In this document: positions 5,790 through 5,865 of the stretch, piece after piece
How positions within the stretch are numbered: position 1 is the first letter of the stretch
Layout: the number at the start of each line of letters is the position of its first letter
Translations under genes and position numbers: made by a program
The notes under the pieces: model-generated
What the model was told of the DNA's origin: nothing
Seen by the model: the letters and a program-made list of their open reading frames with translations, nothing else
Databases searched by the model: none
NCBI GenBank assembly: GCA_964453985.1
Contig: CAYVQB010000054.1
Span: 1 to 5,865 of the forward strand
DNA length: 5,865 nucleotides
Direction: 5' to 3'
Origin: CAYVQB01 sp964453985
GTDB taxonomy: Bacteria; Babelota; Babeliae; Babelales; UASB340

Positions 5790-5845
5790 TAGTATCCCCT
5801 TTTTTAAGATAAACAGATTTTTTATGACTTAATACAAATTTATTT

Positions 5846-5859
5846 GGGAGGTTAAGGGG
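5846..5859 (+). promoter_or_regulatory. Probable ribosome-binding region of a rightward gene beyond the window
   Basis: GGGAGG (5846-5851) and GGGG (5856-5859) sit at the very end of the window after an AT-rich stretch containing TAATAC (5830-5835). By analogy with the other G-run sites here, a start codon would be expected within a few bases past 5865. No start codon is visible inside the window, so this is a prediction. Confidence 0.35.
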
Positions 5860-5865
5860 AAATCA

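Overview
This is an AT-rich bacterial window holding six protein-coding genes, standard-code stops (TAA and TAG), compact spacing and no RNA genes, insertion sequences or CRISPR. Four of the six proteins begin with a Sec-type signal or membrane anchor and carry coiled coils and/or further membrane segments. AT-rich DNA, many secreted coiled-coil proteins of unknown family and a membrane-anchored AAA ATPase together suggest a reduced, host-associated bacterium. Candidatus Dependentiae (TM6/Babeliae) is my best guess. That is inference from protein style; no marker gene here proves it.

Layout. 61-645 (+): small secreted or membrane protein with a duplicated 21-residue unit. 693-1268 (-): Ham1/RdgB/ITPA-type house-cleaning NTP pyrophosphatase with an altered active site. 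The two converge on a perfect 21-bp hairpin that can serve both strands. 1348-2247 (+): secreted or membrane-anchored coiled-coil protein, divergent from the NTPase gene across a 79-bp promoter region. It converges on a second bidirectional terminator with 2312-3976 (-), an AAA+ ATPase. That ATPase resembles mitochondrial ATAD3 in both AAA sequence and layout (N-terminal coiled coil, one membrane span, C-terminal AAA). Immediately upstream of it, 21 bp away on the same strand, 3998-5452 (-) encodes a 484-residue membrane protein I do not recognise. 5592-5789 (-) encodes a 65-residue Cys-rich, YjzC-like protein. The last 20 bases look like the ribosome-binding region of a rightward gene beyond the window.

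How they may work together. The 3998-5452 and 2312-3976 genes look like one transcription unit, starting at a candidate promoter at 5501-5530, so the unknown membrane protein is a candidate partner or substrate of the ATAD3-like ATPase. A short motif, KxEGFFxxL, follows the coiled coil in both the 1348-2247 product and the 3998-5452 product, which hints that these two are related parts of one envelope apparatus. The NTPase and the small Cys-rich protein look like independent genes.
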